The notes under the pieces: model-generated | Told to the model about the DNA's origin: nothing | Seen by the model: the letters and a program-made list of their open reading frames with translations, nothing else | Databases searched by the model: none | Shown: piece by piece, positions 26,392-34,971 of the stretch | Layout of the letters: each line of letters starts with the position of its first letter | Position numbering within the stretch: position 1 is the first letter of the stretch | Assembly: GCA_003151275.1 (NCBI GenBank) | Contig: PLXC01000074.1 | Coordinates: 1-64,000 of the forward strand | Source: Candidatus Melainabacteria bacterium | GTDB taxonomy: Bacteria > Cyanobacteriota > Vampirovibrionia > Obscuribacterales > Obscuribacteraceae | Length of the DNA stretch: 64,000 bases | Direction of reading: 5' to 3' | Program-made: the position numbers and the translations under genes

Positions 26392-28416
26392 TCAACCAGT
26401 ACCAACTATTCTATTCCGTCCGCTTTCTTTGCCCAGATACAATCTCTGGTCCGACACATGTACCAGGTCTTCGATCGTTCTTCCGTCTTCAGGATAACTG
26501 GACATGCCTGCCGTAAAGGAAACGTGGAAAACTTCTCCGTGGTCTCCATTGAAATCGGTTGTCCTCAATTCCTCCAGCACGCGTGCGAGTGCGCCAATTG
26601 TAGTCTCTTTACCTTCATGCCTGAAAGCGACGATAAATTCTTCGCCTCCCCAGCGCCCGCGTAAATCTTCAACGCGAAATCTCCGCTTCAACAATTGTCC
26701 CAGATGTGCGAGGACTCTGTCTCCCGCCAAGTGCCCATATGTGTCATTTACTTTTTTGAAATGGTCCACATCCAGCAAAGCCAGCGTAAATACGAGCTTG
26801 TAGCGGTCTGATTCTGAAATCAAAGCGTTCAACTGCTCCATAAACGCTCTTCTCAAGAACAGTCCGGAGAGAATGTCTCGATCCGCTCTTTCCCTCAACA
26901 ACCTCGCCCGCTCTAGTCGAACCTTGACCCGAGTCAGCAACTCAACAGGCGCTACTGGTTTCGGTAGGTAGTCGTCACCACCCGCGTCGAACGCTGCAAG
27001 CCGTGCATCCAGCTCCGTTTGTGCCGTCAGGAAAAGGATCGGTACATCTTGCCAACGTGAACTGCCACGCAATCGCCTGCAAACGTCATAACCGCTTATC
27101 CCGGGCATCAATACATCAAGTAAAACCAGGTCAGGGAGAAAGTTCTCCATTGCTTGAAGACAACCCTCTGGATTGTTCAAGACTTTGACCAGCATTCCTT
27201 CCTTGCCAAGCGCGTGGGCGATGATGTTGGAGAAATCTTCGTCGTCATCAACAATCAGTACCCGCGAACGTCCACCTTGGCGAACTCCTAGCAGGTATTC
27301 AATTCCTTCTTTGAGAGCGTTCGCCTGCAATGGTTTGTCCAGAAAGATTGATGCGCCCGCGTGCGTCGTTTCAATTCGGTCTTCAGGTGCGGCGCCTTTT
27401 GCTATGAACGCCAATGGTAAGGATTCGTAGCCGTTCATGCCTCGTAGCTCACGCGCAAGAGCAATCGAATCTTTTGGCGAATTATCCATATCGATAATTA
27501 CAGCATCGAGGGTGGTGGCACTGGCTTTTTCTAAAGCGTCAGCTGTTGATGATGCGGCAATTACTTTGATCGGTAGTCCATTTGGCAGTGCCTCTTTGCC
27601 GTCGATAAAAAACTCGGAGCCGACCAACAAGACTTTGGCCATAGCAGAATCGTCGGCCAATTGCTCTAGCTGGTTTTGAGTAGGCTTATTATGTTTGAGT
27701 TCGGAACCCGCCTGTTGGGCGACGGCTTCAAAAAGAAGCATTACTTCGCCCCACGCGCCCGCAAGGTCATCGATGCCATTCGTTTGAATTTGCACCAATG
27801 CCCGCTCCAGGTGCGATGCGGCTTCGCCGACTAGGTTGAAGCCGCAGGAGCTTGCGGTGCCTTTCAAGTTGTGGGCCAGTCGCCGCGCCTCTGCAGTCAG
27901 GTCTTTGTTGGTACTATCTATAGTGGCAAGCTCGATTGCGTCGGATATGAGCGCGATTCTTGTCGGCAACACCTCTGCAAATCTGGACCGCAAAGTGAGG
28001 AATGTTTTTTCTTCTTGCTCGCTGCCTGATGACAATTTGATCGCGGCTTGATTCTTCAATTGACTGTCAATCTGGGCGGCAAACAAAGAAGGCTTCAGCG
28101 GTCGATGCACGATCAGTTCGACTCGATAATCTTTCGTCAGTTGTTGATAAAGATCAGCTTCCCGCCATTCATTAGCGATGAAAGCGAGTTTCACGTCCGA
28201 ATATGACTTGCGGATTTTGACAATCATACCGATGCCGTCGATATCGGTGAGCTGTTCGCCGACGATTACAAGCGAGGGGCTCTCTTTCCCGATATGCTCC
28301 AAAACCTCTCGGCCGCTCGCTGCATGCGAAGCTACATAACCTCTGCCGGTAAGAAGAGATTTCAGCATAGTGACTAATTGCTGGTCAGCGTCTGCGAGCA
28401 ATATAGTATTGCCCAT
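26392..28416 (-). CDS. REC-Hpt-REC-REC-GGDEF multidomain regulator
   Basis: A 674-residue protein in which I read five modules. REC1 (1-125) lacks the acceptor Asp (SLVIVGEQLTD). The Hpt domain (140-245) has His near 183 in RRLAHNLKGTAS. REC2 (258-375) is degenerate but keeps an Asp (VIIDMDNSP). REC3 (385-500) is canonical (LVLLDVLMPGISGYD, Asp near 434, and LPKPV). The GGDEF domain (510-670) has the active-site variant RWGGEEF near 588, as in active diguanylate cyclases. Predicted role: phosphorelay-controlled c-di-GMP synthesis. No membrane segment. It is co-transcribed with the downstream CheY-like gene. Confidence 0.85.
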   Translation of the reverse strand: MGNTILLADADQQLVTMLKSLLTGRGYVASHAASGREVLEHIGKESPSLVIVGEQLTDIDGIGMIVKIRKSYSDVKLAFIANEWREADLYQQLTKDYRVELIVHRPLKPSLFAAQIDSQLKNQAAIKLSSGSEQEEKTFLTLRSRFAEVLPTRIALISDAIELATIDSTNKDLTAEARRLAHNLKGTASSCGFNLVGEAASHLERALVQIQTNGIDDLAGAWGEVMLLFEAVAQQAGSELKHNKPTQNQLEQLADDSAMAKVLLVGSEFFIDGKEALPNGLPIKVIAASSTADALEKASATTLDAVIIDMDNSPKDSIALARELRGMNGYESLPLAFIAKGAAPEDRIETTHAGASIFLDKPLQANALKEGIEYLLGVRQGGRSRVLIVDDDEDFSNIIAHALGKEGMLVKVLNNPEGCLQAMENFLPDLVLLDVLMPGISGYDVCRRLRGSSRWQDVPILFLTAQTELDARLAAFDAGGDDYLPKPVAPVELLTRVKVRLERARLLRERADRDILSGLFLRRAFMEQLNALISESDRYKLVFTLALLDVDHFKKVNDTYGHLAGDRVLAHLGQLLKRRFRVEDLRGRWGGEEFIVAFRHEGKETTIGALARVLEELRTTDFNGDHGEVFHVSFTAGMSSYPEDGRTIEDLVHVSDQRLYLGKESGRNRIVGTG

Positions 28417-28507
28417 GAATTCACCATGTTGGGGCGAGCGTCGAGGGTGCTTTCGCCAACCCTCGTTTAGGTTCTACCCGGCTAAGACGCGCTTCAACGC
28501 CAAGTTG

Positions 28508-28906
28508 CTATTTCTTTTCGTCTAAGTCGAGCGACGCTGAATTAATGCAGTATCTTAAATTCGTAGGCTGGGGACCATCCTCGAAAACGTGTCCCAGATG
28601 AGCGCCGCAGCTTTTACAAACGACTTCGGTGCGATCCATGCCGTGAGCTTGGTCGGATTCTGTTGCCACCTGATTTTCGCTTAGAGGCTGCCAAAAGCTC
28701 GGCCACCCGGAACCGGAATCGAATTTGGTTTCGGAACTAAACAATTCCGCACCGCAGCACACACATTTGTAAGTACCCGCCTTATGGCAGTCATGATATT
28801 TCCCTGTAAAAGCCCGTTCGGTCCCCCTCTTACGGGTAATTTCATACTGCTCAGGCGTGAGCGTCTTTTTCCAGTCTTCGTCTGATTTGGCAACCTTTTC
28901 AGTCAT
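28508..28906 (-). CDS. msrB: Peptide-methionine (R)-S-oxide reductase
   Basis: Reduces the R-epimer of methionine sulfoxide in proteins with thioredoxin. A 132-residue MsrB with both zinc CxxC pairs (CVCCG and CKSCG), the substrate motif SGSGWPSF and the catalytic Cys in RYCINSASL near the C-terminus. There is no signal peptide, so it is cytosolic. The N-terminus ([28 protein letters not shown]) matches the family well. It is transcribed divergently from the M50B-like gene across a 200-nt gap with no other visible feature. Confidence 0.95.
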   Translation of the reverse strand: MTEKVAKSDEDWKKTLTPEQYEITRKRGTERAFTGKYHDCHKAGTYKCVCCGAELFSSETKFDSGSGWPSFWQPLSENQVATESDQAHGMDRTEVVCKSCGAHLGHVFEDGPQPTNLRYCINSASLDLDEKK

Positions 28907-29107
28907 AGAACTCCTTCAGAAGTCTTTTAGCAGGGGTGCATCCGATTCATTATTTTGACAGATTTGACCGGAATTCTATCGGCTCTGACCCGGACTGGAT
29001 CGAACAGACATGAAATGGATCAGGACTCTTTGAATCACATAAAATGTTGGCTAACACCTTGTCCTCTTGGCAACTATCACCCATAATGCTGAAGTTCCGT
29101 TGGATCA

Positions 29108-30262
29108 GTGCCTCCTATGCAGCAAGAACATCAGTCCGGCGGCTTGCCGCAAAGACTATCCTCGGATCAGTCTGAGGTTGTGCCGCAGCCACAGGCGAGC
29201 AGCTCTCAGCCAAAGTTGAGCACCTGGCCTCGACAACCGAATTTGCTGCGCAGGCGCGCGTCGGATAAGCCCTCCTTGAATAGGCGCGCGTCGGATAGTC
29301 GCTCTTCAGATACGTGCTCTTCGGATCAGTCGGGCGACGTACCGCCAATTCAATCCTCGGATAAGTCCCACCGCTCCGGTCTACCTGGAGCATCCTGGAT
29401 CGTCACCATCTCTGTCGTGCTTTTTCTCTTTCGCGATCAGCCATTCGTACAGCTGATCATGGCGCCATTAGACCTGTTCACGACTTTTCTGCATGAGATG
29501 GGGCACGTCGTCGCTTGTTTGTGCACCGGTGGAACCGTGCAATCGATTACGATTTTGCCCGGCAAAGAATTAGCTGGTTGGACCAACTGCACAGGCGGTG
29601 ATCCGTTCTTTATCGGTCAGGCTGGCTATCTCGGAGCAACCTTCGTCAGCTGTCTTTTGATTTTCGTGTCACGATTTTGGAGAATGTCGAACGTTATTCT
29701 TCTGTTGATCGGATTTTTCATCGGCTATTGTGCTCCGAAGCTGATGACGGATCATACTGGAATAATTATTTCGCTATTTTTGACGACGGCGTTTGTGATT
29801 TTCGCTTTCCAGAGTTCGGCTCGAGACGCACGTTTAATCGTGCTATTTGTGGCCTTGAACGTCGCCTTCAATTCGTTGCTGGACGTCAAACATATTACCG
29901 AGGCATCAATTGGTTTGAATGGTGTTCTTTCCGAAGCCACTGATGCTACGGCGGTCGCGGCTGTTTCCCACATGTCAGCCAAATTTTGGAGTTCACTATG
30001 GGCGGTGCTGTCGATGTTCATGATTGGATTTACCGCCGTTCTTTCGTATTGCATGCAGCATCCCCATGAGGAGCAATTGTCGACACCATTAACGGTGCTC
30101 CTGCCCCTTTTGCAGCAGGTGAAACGTAGGAAGCAATCTGAACGCGCTCAAGCCCAGTCCCTATTAGCTAAAATGCAATCGACGATAATAGAAACTGGAC
30201 CTAGCATTAATGAGGAATCCAGAGCGCCATCCGCCGCTCAATCAGACACACAAGCGCTTTGA
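29108..30262 (+). CDS. M50B-like membrane peptidase
   Basis: A 384-residue protein. The N-terminal 90 residues are hydrophilic, with repeated RRASD/SSD motifs (a DNA-level repeat of GCGCGCGTCGGATA). The rest is polytopic. The zinc motif HEMGH lies near residue 129 at the end of a membrane helix, and a second M50B signature (SLLDVKHITEASIG) lies near 260. M50B proteins are site-2-protease-related membrane metallopeptidases that are poorly characterised in bacteria. GTG 29108 or ATG 29117 may be the start. It lies 4 nt upstream of a histidine kinase gene, suggesting joint signalling across the membrane. Confidence 0.75.
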   Translation: MPPMQQEHQSGGLPQRLSSDQSEVVPQPQASSSQPKLSTWPRQPNLLRRRASDKPSLNRRASDSRSSDTCSSDQSGDVPPIQSSDKSHRSGLPGASWIVTISVVLFLFRDQPFVQLIMAPLDLFTTFLHEMGHVVACLCTGGTVQSITILPGKELAGWTNCTGGDPFFIGQAGYLGATFVSCLLIFVSRFWRMSNVILLLIGFFIGYCAPKLMTDHTGIIISLFLTTAFVIFAFQSSARDARLIVLFVALNVAFNSLLDVKHITEASIGLNGVLSEATDATAVAAVSHMSAKFWSSLWAVLSMFMIGFTAVLSYCMQHPHEEQLSTPLTVLLPLLQQVKRRKQSERAQAQSLLAKMQSTIIETGPSINEESRAPSAAQSDTQAL

Positions 30263-30266
30263 GCTC

Positions 30267-32123
30267 ATGCGATCGTTTCGTGTATCTGCTCAAGTTTTGG
30301 TTCTGGTGATAGTTCCGCTAGCCCTGCAGCTAGGTCTGTTGTCTTGGATGGGCAATCTTCAGTCTGAAGCCGAGGCTCAGCTGAAGGCAGCAGAACACTC
30401 GAAAAAGATCGCTGACAGTATCAATAAATTGAATGCCGATGAATTTGATACGGTATCGAAGATGGGACATATTGCGCAGCTCGATTCTATAACGGATGCT
30501 GAGCTTGATGGGTTGGTTACTCGAACTGAAAGTGAATATCGTGAACTCGAGGAATTAAGCAAAGGCGAACCCGAGCTTCATCACAGCATATTCGCAATTG
30601 AGCAAGATCAACTTGACGCTTTTCGGCTGGCCAAGCAGATTCGAGCCACGGAAGATCCGCAAGCGAAACATGACTTGTGGCGACAATTGGGTCATAGGGT
30701 GCAAGATGTTATGTACGGACGCCTTTCTAGGCTGGCTCGCCGGTACGAAGCACTTGCGCGCAAAAACACAGAGGCGCAGACAGAGACTAGACTTCAATTT
30801 CAACGAGTCGCACTTCTTGGTGGCGCAGTTACCATGGCTATTTCTGCGCTAATCGGCTTTGCCTTGGCCACTAGCATTTCACTGCGGTTGAATCGATTGA
30901 GTGACAATAACATTCGCCTTGCCACCAATCGTCCACTGAATAAACAAATGAGTGGCAGAGATGAAATTGCCAAAATAGACAAAACGTTTCACAAGATGGC
31001 TAAAGCGCTTGAAGACGCAACACATAAGGAGCGTGCCGTCATAGACAACGCACGTGACCTGATCTGCTCAATCCATAAGGGAAAGTTTTCTGCTGTTAAT
31101 CCTGCCGCCTTTACTCTGCTTGGATACAAACAAGACGAGCTTTATGGTGCTCGTGTGATTGACTTGATTGCCGAACCTAACGATGTGTCTGCGCAATTTA
31201 TGGCAAGCTTGCGAGAGCAAAATGAGAGCACCTCAACGGAAGTGCGAATGCGACACAAGGACAATCGCGTTGTTGATACTTTGTGGTCAACTCAATGGTC
31301 TGATGAAGAGAATTCGACTTTTTGTGTTATCCACGACATTAGTGAAAGGCGAGCTGCCGAGCGGCTGCGACAAGAGATTGTGCATATGGTTACTCACGAT
31401 CTTCGTACTCCGTTAACAACGCTGAGCAATATCTTCCAGCTCTTGCTCCAGAAGCGCGACGCAGAAACGGAAAGCAAAAAGGAGCATTACCTCCAGGTGG
31501 GCGAACGAAACGTCGATAGGTTGATTCTCCTAGTTAATGATTTGCTTGATATTGAAAAAATCCGCTCTGGACAAATGTTAATGGATCCGTCTCCACAGCA
31601 ACTGGATGAGTGTTTCGCAACCTGCTTGGATTCGGTTTCAGCGATCGCAGAAAGCAAAGAGATTAAACTAAATTTGGAACCGACGACGTTGATCGTAAGC
31701 GGTGATGGCGACAAAATAGATCGTATATTGATCAATTTGGTTGGCAACGCAATAAAATTCTCTCCTGTTGGTGGCAGTATCGAGGTCTGCGCAAGTGTTG
31801 AAAATAAGATGGCGAAGATCGTCGTTAAGGACCAGGGGAAAGGTATTCCGGCTGATGAGTTAGAAAAGATTTTCGAACGTTTTCATCAAGTTTACGGACA
31901 TCAAGATGGGAAAGGATCATCTGGACTTGGACTGACTATTTGCCGGGCTTTTGTAGAATTGCATGGTGGTCGAATCTGGGCTGAAAGCACCGTGGGTGAA
32001 GGTACAAGTTTTTGTTTTACGCTTCCGCTGGTGTCTAAGGAAACAAGTATTTCGTCCACCCGTGATGTGATGGCAGAACCCGGAAAAGCCAATTCAGAGC
32101 TGGTCCCAAAGAGTCCGGATTAG
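30267..32123 (+). CDS. Membrane sensor histidine kinase (HAMP-PAS-HisKA-HATPase)
   Basis: About 618 residues. An N-terminal helix (VLVLVIVPLALQLGLLSW) and a second one (LLGGAVTMAISALIGFALATSI) flank an extracytoplasmic helical sensor of about 140 residues. HAMP-like (about 195-245) and PAS (about 250-360) domains follow. The phospho-acceptor His is in VTHDLRTPL near 375, and the ATPase has an N box (NLVGNAIKF), DQGKGIP and SGLGLTICRAFVELHGG. The longer frame begins at 30210 inside the peptidase gene; the ATG at 30267, 4 nt past that gene's stop, is preferred. No cognate regulator is adjacent; the regulators at 26-28 kb are candidates. Confidence 0.9.
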   Translation: MRSFRVSAQVLVLVIVPLALQLGLLSWMGNLQSEAEAQLKAAEHSKKIADSINKLNADEFDTVSKMGHIAQLDSITDAELDGLVTRTESEYRELEELSKGEPELHHSIFAIEQDQLDAFRLAKQIRATEDPQAKHDLWRQLGHRVQDVMYGRLSRLARRYEALARKNTEAQTETRLQFQRVALLGGAVTMAISALIGFALATSISLRLNRLSDNNIRLATNRPLNKQMSGRDEIAKIDKTFHKMAKALEDATHKERAVIDNARDLICSIHKGKFSAVNPAAFTLLGYKQDELYGARVIDLIAEPNDVSAQFMASLREQNESTSTEVRMRHKDNRVVDTLWSTQWSDEENSTFCVIHDISERRAAERLRQEIVHMVTHDLRTPLTTLSNIFQLLLQKRDAETESKKEHYLQVGERNVDRLILLVNDLLDIEKIRSGQMLMDPSPQQLDECFATCLDSVSAIAESKEIKLNLEPTTLIVSGDGDKIDRILINLVGNAIKFSPVGGSIEVCASVENKMAKIVVKDQGKGIPADELEKIFERFHQVYGHQDGKGSSGLGLTICRAFVELHGGRIWAESTVGEGTSFCFTLPLVSKETSISSTRDVMAEPGKANSELVPKSPD

Positions 32124-32442
32124 GCGAACAACCATCCTTTCATCTGCGTTTGAGATGATCATTCTTAACTAGCGACCGGCAACGCATTATGCGTGATCGT
32201 TTTAGGCATCCATTTATTGTTGGTAGTTACGATATTAGGGTGCCTCATCAGAAAAGTGCCACCGCTGGCTGTTCTTCATAGCCGAGTTCACCCCGTAGAG
32301 AGGCATTAGCGCATACATTTGCGATCTATATGTAGACATAATTAGGCGAAAAACTTTACTGAATTCTATGGAAACCAACTGCCAATGCAACTATTTGCGA
32401 GCCACAGAGTCTCATTGGTTACTAACAGGGAGAACACAACTA

Positions 32443-32745
32443 ATGAATACTAAAGCAAAGGCCGGCGTAATGATAGGAGCATTGGCTCTTGCAGTATCTT
32501 TAAGCACTGCTGCACAAGCTCGTCACCATCACAATAATTATAACCAAATGTACAATGCCCAGTATGCAAATCCATACCAAAACAATTACGGCTACGGCGC
32601 CTACGGCATAAATCAAAATGATTACTGGCGTCAGGCTCAGTTTAATCAAGCCGCTCAGCAGGCCGCCCAAAACCAGCTTTATAACAGCGGCGCCTATGGT
32701 CATGGTTATGGCCAGAATTATGGTCACGGATTTGGTCACCATTAA
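32443..32745 (+). CDS. Small exported His/Tyr/Asn/Gly-rich protein
   Basis: A 100-residue product: a signal peptide (KAGVMIGALALAVSLSTAAQA) followed by a low-complexity mature part with HHHNNYNQ, PYQNNYGYGAYG and HGYGQNYGHGFGHH. ATG 32443 follows GGGAG by 8 nt; the longer frame from 32368 would disrupt the signal peptide. No family is recognised. The composition suggests a metal-binding or self-associating secreted protein. A strong terminator follows. The 320-nt gap upstream holds no further gene and no convincing promoter. Confidence 0.7.
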   Translation: MNTKAKAGVMIGALALAVSLSTAAQARHHHNNYNQMYNAQYANPYQNNYGYGAYGINQNDYWRQAQFNQAAQQAAQNQLYNSGAYGHGYGQNYGHGFGHH

Positions 32746-32773
32746 GCTATCCAGCTTGTTGATCTAACTATGG

Positions 32774-32811
32774 GACGGCGAGTGCGTTAAGCACTCGCTG
32801 TCTATTTTTAT
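32774..32811 (+). terminator. Intrinsic terminator
   Basis: A 12-bp stem: GCGAGTGC/GCACTCGC plus GAC/GTC, with one G-T pair between them, a GTTAA loop, followed by TATTTTTA. It lies 28 nt after the small exported protein gene. Confidence 0.8.
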
Positions 32812-32908
32812 GTATTTGGAATGTTGCCGAAATTCGCCATTGATGGGCCATAATATTCACGTCCGAAAATGGCGAGTCAGGTACAATCCTATCGGTTAGG
32901 ATTGGACC

Positions 32909-34330
32909 ATGCTATTAAATCCAGACAGTTGCTATCAGGTTCTTCGCGCTCATGACCCAAGGTTTGACGGGGCGTTCTTTGTCGCCGTCAAATCGACCAA
33001 GATATATTGCCGCACAGTCTGCACCGCGAAGACACCACAGTTGCAAAATTGCGCCTTCTATTCAACAGCGGCGGCTGCCGAGAACGCGGGCTTCCGTCCT
33101 TGTTTGCGGTGTCGTCCTGAACTGGCGCCCGGTAACTCTTCCATCGATTCGGTTAGTCGTCTAGCTGCTATCGCCCTGAATAGGATAGAAGACGGCGCCC
33201 TTGTTGACCTGGGAATAGACGACCTTGCTGCGGAAATGGGCATCAGTTCTAGACATTTGCGCAGAGTTATAGAATCAGAATTTGGCGTTTCACCAATTCA
33301 ACTGGCTCAAACGCAAAGACTATTATTGGCGAAGCGCTTACTTACCGACACTAATTTGCCGATTACCGAAATCGCTTTCGCCAGTGGATTTGCGAGCGTT
33401 CGCAGGTTCAATGCTTTGTTTCTGGAACGCTACAATCTCAATCCCTCTCAACTGCGAAAGCGGGTTGTAGAACATAAAACACCATTTTTAGATTGCGAAG
33501 TTAGCTACCGCGAACCATTTGACTGGCAAGGCTTACTTGGATTTCTGTCCTTGCGCGCTTGTCCAGGTGTTGAGATGATTCAGGATGATACCTATATGCG
33601 CACAGCAGCTTTTGGTAAGCATTCAGGATGGATCGTCATTCGTCAAAACAGCGGTAAGAACACTCTTTCCATTCAGCTCTCGACCTCGTTGGCACCAGTG
33701 CTACTAAATGTGGTGGCTCGATGTAAACGCTTGATGGATACTCAAGCGGATCCATCCGTGATTGCCACTAACCTTGGTGACCTTTCAAAAGGACGGAAAG
33801 GATTGCGCGTTCCTGGAGCTTTCAACGGCTTTGAACTCGCTCTTCGAGCCATTCTTGGGCAGCAAGTGAGCGTTAAAGCGGCCAGCACTTTGGCTGGTCG
33901 CATCGCCCAAAAGTTTGGTGCGCCGATAGAAACTCCGTATCCTGCTCTAAATAGGATCGCACCAACTGCGGAGTCATTAGCAAAGCTTGATGCAGATGAC
34001 TTCAGCGGATTGGGCATTACAGGTTCGCGCATTACTTCAATAATTGTTTTAGCCCAAGCTCTTGTCTCAGGTTATCTTTCGCTTGAACCAGGACAAGATG
34101 TTGACCAGACCAGCACCAAACTAAAATCACTGCCTGGCATCGGTGATTGGACCGCTCAGTACATCGCAATGCGCGCGCTGGCTTGGCCAGATGCTTTTCC
34201 ACATTCGGACCTGGGCATTAAAAAGGCTCTCGGCATGACTAACGAGAAACAAATAATCGAACATTCGGAGCGTTGGAGACCCTGGCGTTCATACGCCGCA
34301 ATGCATTTGTGGAAATCTTTGGAGAAATAG
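32909..34330 (+). CDS. alkA: Ada-type regulator fused to AlkA 3-methyladenine glycosylase
   Basis: A 473-residue fusion. Residues 1-75 form the Ada N-terminal zinc domain, with Cys34, Cys38, Cys65 and Cys68 (YCRTVC, PCLRCRP), the methylphosphotriester acceptor and sensor. Residues about 80-185 are an AraC-type double helix-turn-helix. Residues about 195-473 form an AlkA domain with the HhH motif LPGIGDWTAQYIAMRALAWPDAFPHSDLGI, whose last Asp is catalytic. The protein should both sense alkylation and excise alkylated bases. Its stop lies 2 nt before ogt, giving a compact adaptive-response operon. Confidence 0.93.
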   Translation: MLLNPDSCYQVLRAHDPRFDGAFFVAVKSTKIYCRTVCTAKTPQLQNCAFYSTAAAAENAGFRPCLRCRPELAPGNSSIDSVSRLAAIALNRIEDGALVDLGIDDLAAEMGISSRHLRRVIESEFGVSPIQLAQTQRLLLAKRLLTDTNLPITEIAFASGFASVRRFNALFLERYNLNPSQLRKRVVEHKTPFLDCEVSYREPFDWQGLLGFLSLRACPGVEMIQDDTYMRTAAFGKHSGWIVIRQNSGKNTLSIQLSTSLAPVLLNVVARCKRLMDTQADPSVIATNLGDLSKGRKGLRVPGAFNGFELALRAILGQQVSVKAASTLAGRIAQKFGAPIETPYPALNRIAPTAESLAKLDADDFSGLGITGSRITSIIVLAQALVSGYLSLEPGQDVDQTSTKLKSLPGIGDWTAQYIAMRALAWPDAFPHSDLGIKKALGMTNEKQIIEHSERWRPWRSYAAMHLWKSLEK

Positions 34331-34332
34331 AC

Positions 34333-34839
34333 ATGACAATTTTTTATTCAGTAACTGAAAGTCCGATCGGAAAACTTACTCTCACTTCAGATGGAACATT
34401 CCTGACTGGATTGTACATGGAGATGCATAAAGGGTTGCCTGATGTGAGTGCAGCTTGGGTTCTCGATGATTCAGCAGAGCCATTTGCTCTTACCAAAAAG
34501 CAATTGTCAGCATATTTTGCAGACTCACTGCAACAATTTACTGTGCCACTGAAACCAACTGGCACTGATTTCCAAAAGAAAGTTTGGGCTGAGTTACTCA
34601 ACATTCCATTCGGAAAAGTCATATCTTACGCCGAGTTGGCTCGCCGCATCGATAATCCAAAAGCGTGTCGAGCTGTAGGTTTAGCCAATGGACAGAACCC
34701 GATTTCGATCATCGTACCTTGTCATCGTGTGATCGGCGCAAACGGTAAGCTCACCGGCTATGGTGGTGGACTTCCGCGCAAAGCAATACTTCTAGAGCTT
34801 GAACAACCTGTTTCAGCCAAGCAGCTTTCTCTAGTTTAA
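34333..34839 (+). CDS. ogt: Methylated-DNA--protein-cysteine methyltransferase
   Basis: Repairs O6-methylguanine by irreversible methyl transfer to Cys130 in IIVPCHRVIG. A 168-residue protein with a normal MGMT layout, including the helix-turn-helix YAELARRIDNPKACRAVGLANGQNP with its finger Arg. The ATG at 34333 follows GGAG by 9 nt and the alkA stop by 2 nt; a frame start at 34273 inside alkA is rejected. It supplies the transferase activity that classical Ada has at its C-terminus, here split off while the Ada N-terminus is fused to AlkA. Confidence 0.95.
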   Translation: MTIFYSVTESPIGKLTLTSDGTFLTGLYMEMHKGLPDVSAAWVLDDSAEPFALTKKQLSAYFADSLQQFTVPLKPTGTDFQKKVWAELLNIPFGKVISYAELARRIDNPKACRAVGLANGQNPISIIVPCHRVIGANGKLTGYGGGLPRKAILLELEQPVSAKQLSLV

Positions 34840-34897
34840 ATGTGTGATTCATTCTGATCCTGCAGTCGACGCTAAAAAAGGCTGGATCATTGGTGGG

Positions 34898-34923
34898 AAT
34901 TTTTACCGTAATCGGTATAAATT
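34898..34923. terminator. Probable bidirectional terminator between ogt and the MFS gene
   Basis: The arms AATTTtTACCG and CGGTAtAAATT (10 pairs, one mismatch) surround a TAAT loop, with A- and T-rich flanks on both sides. It lies between two convergent genes. Confidence 0.5.
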
Positions 34924-34971
34924 TTAGGCGATAGAGGAAGTCCTTGCGCTCTTCATTCGGTTGCTTATCGC

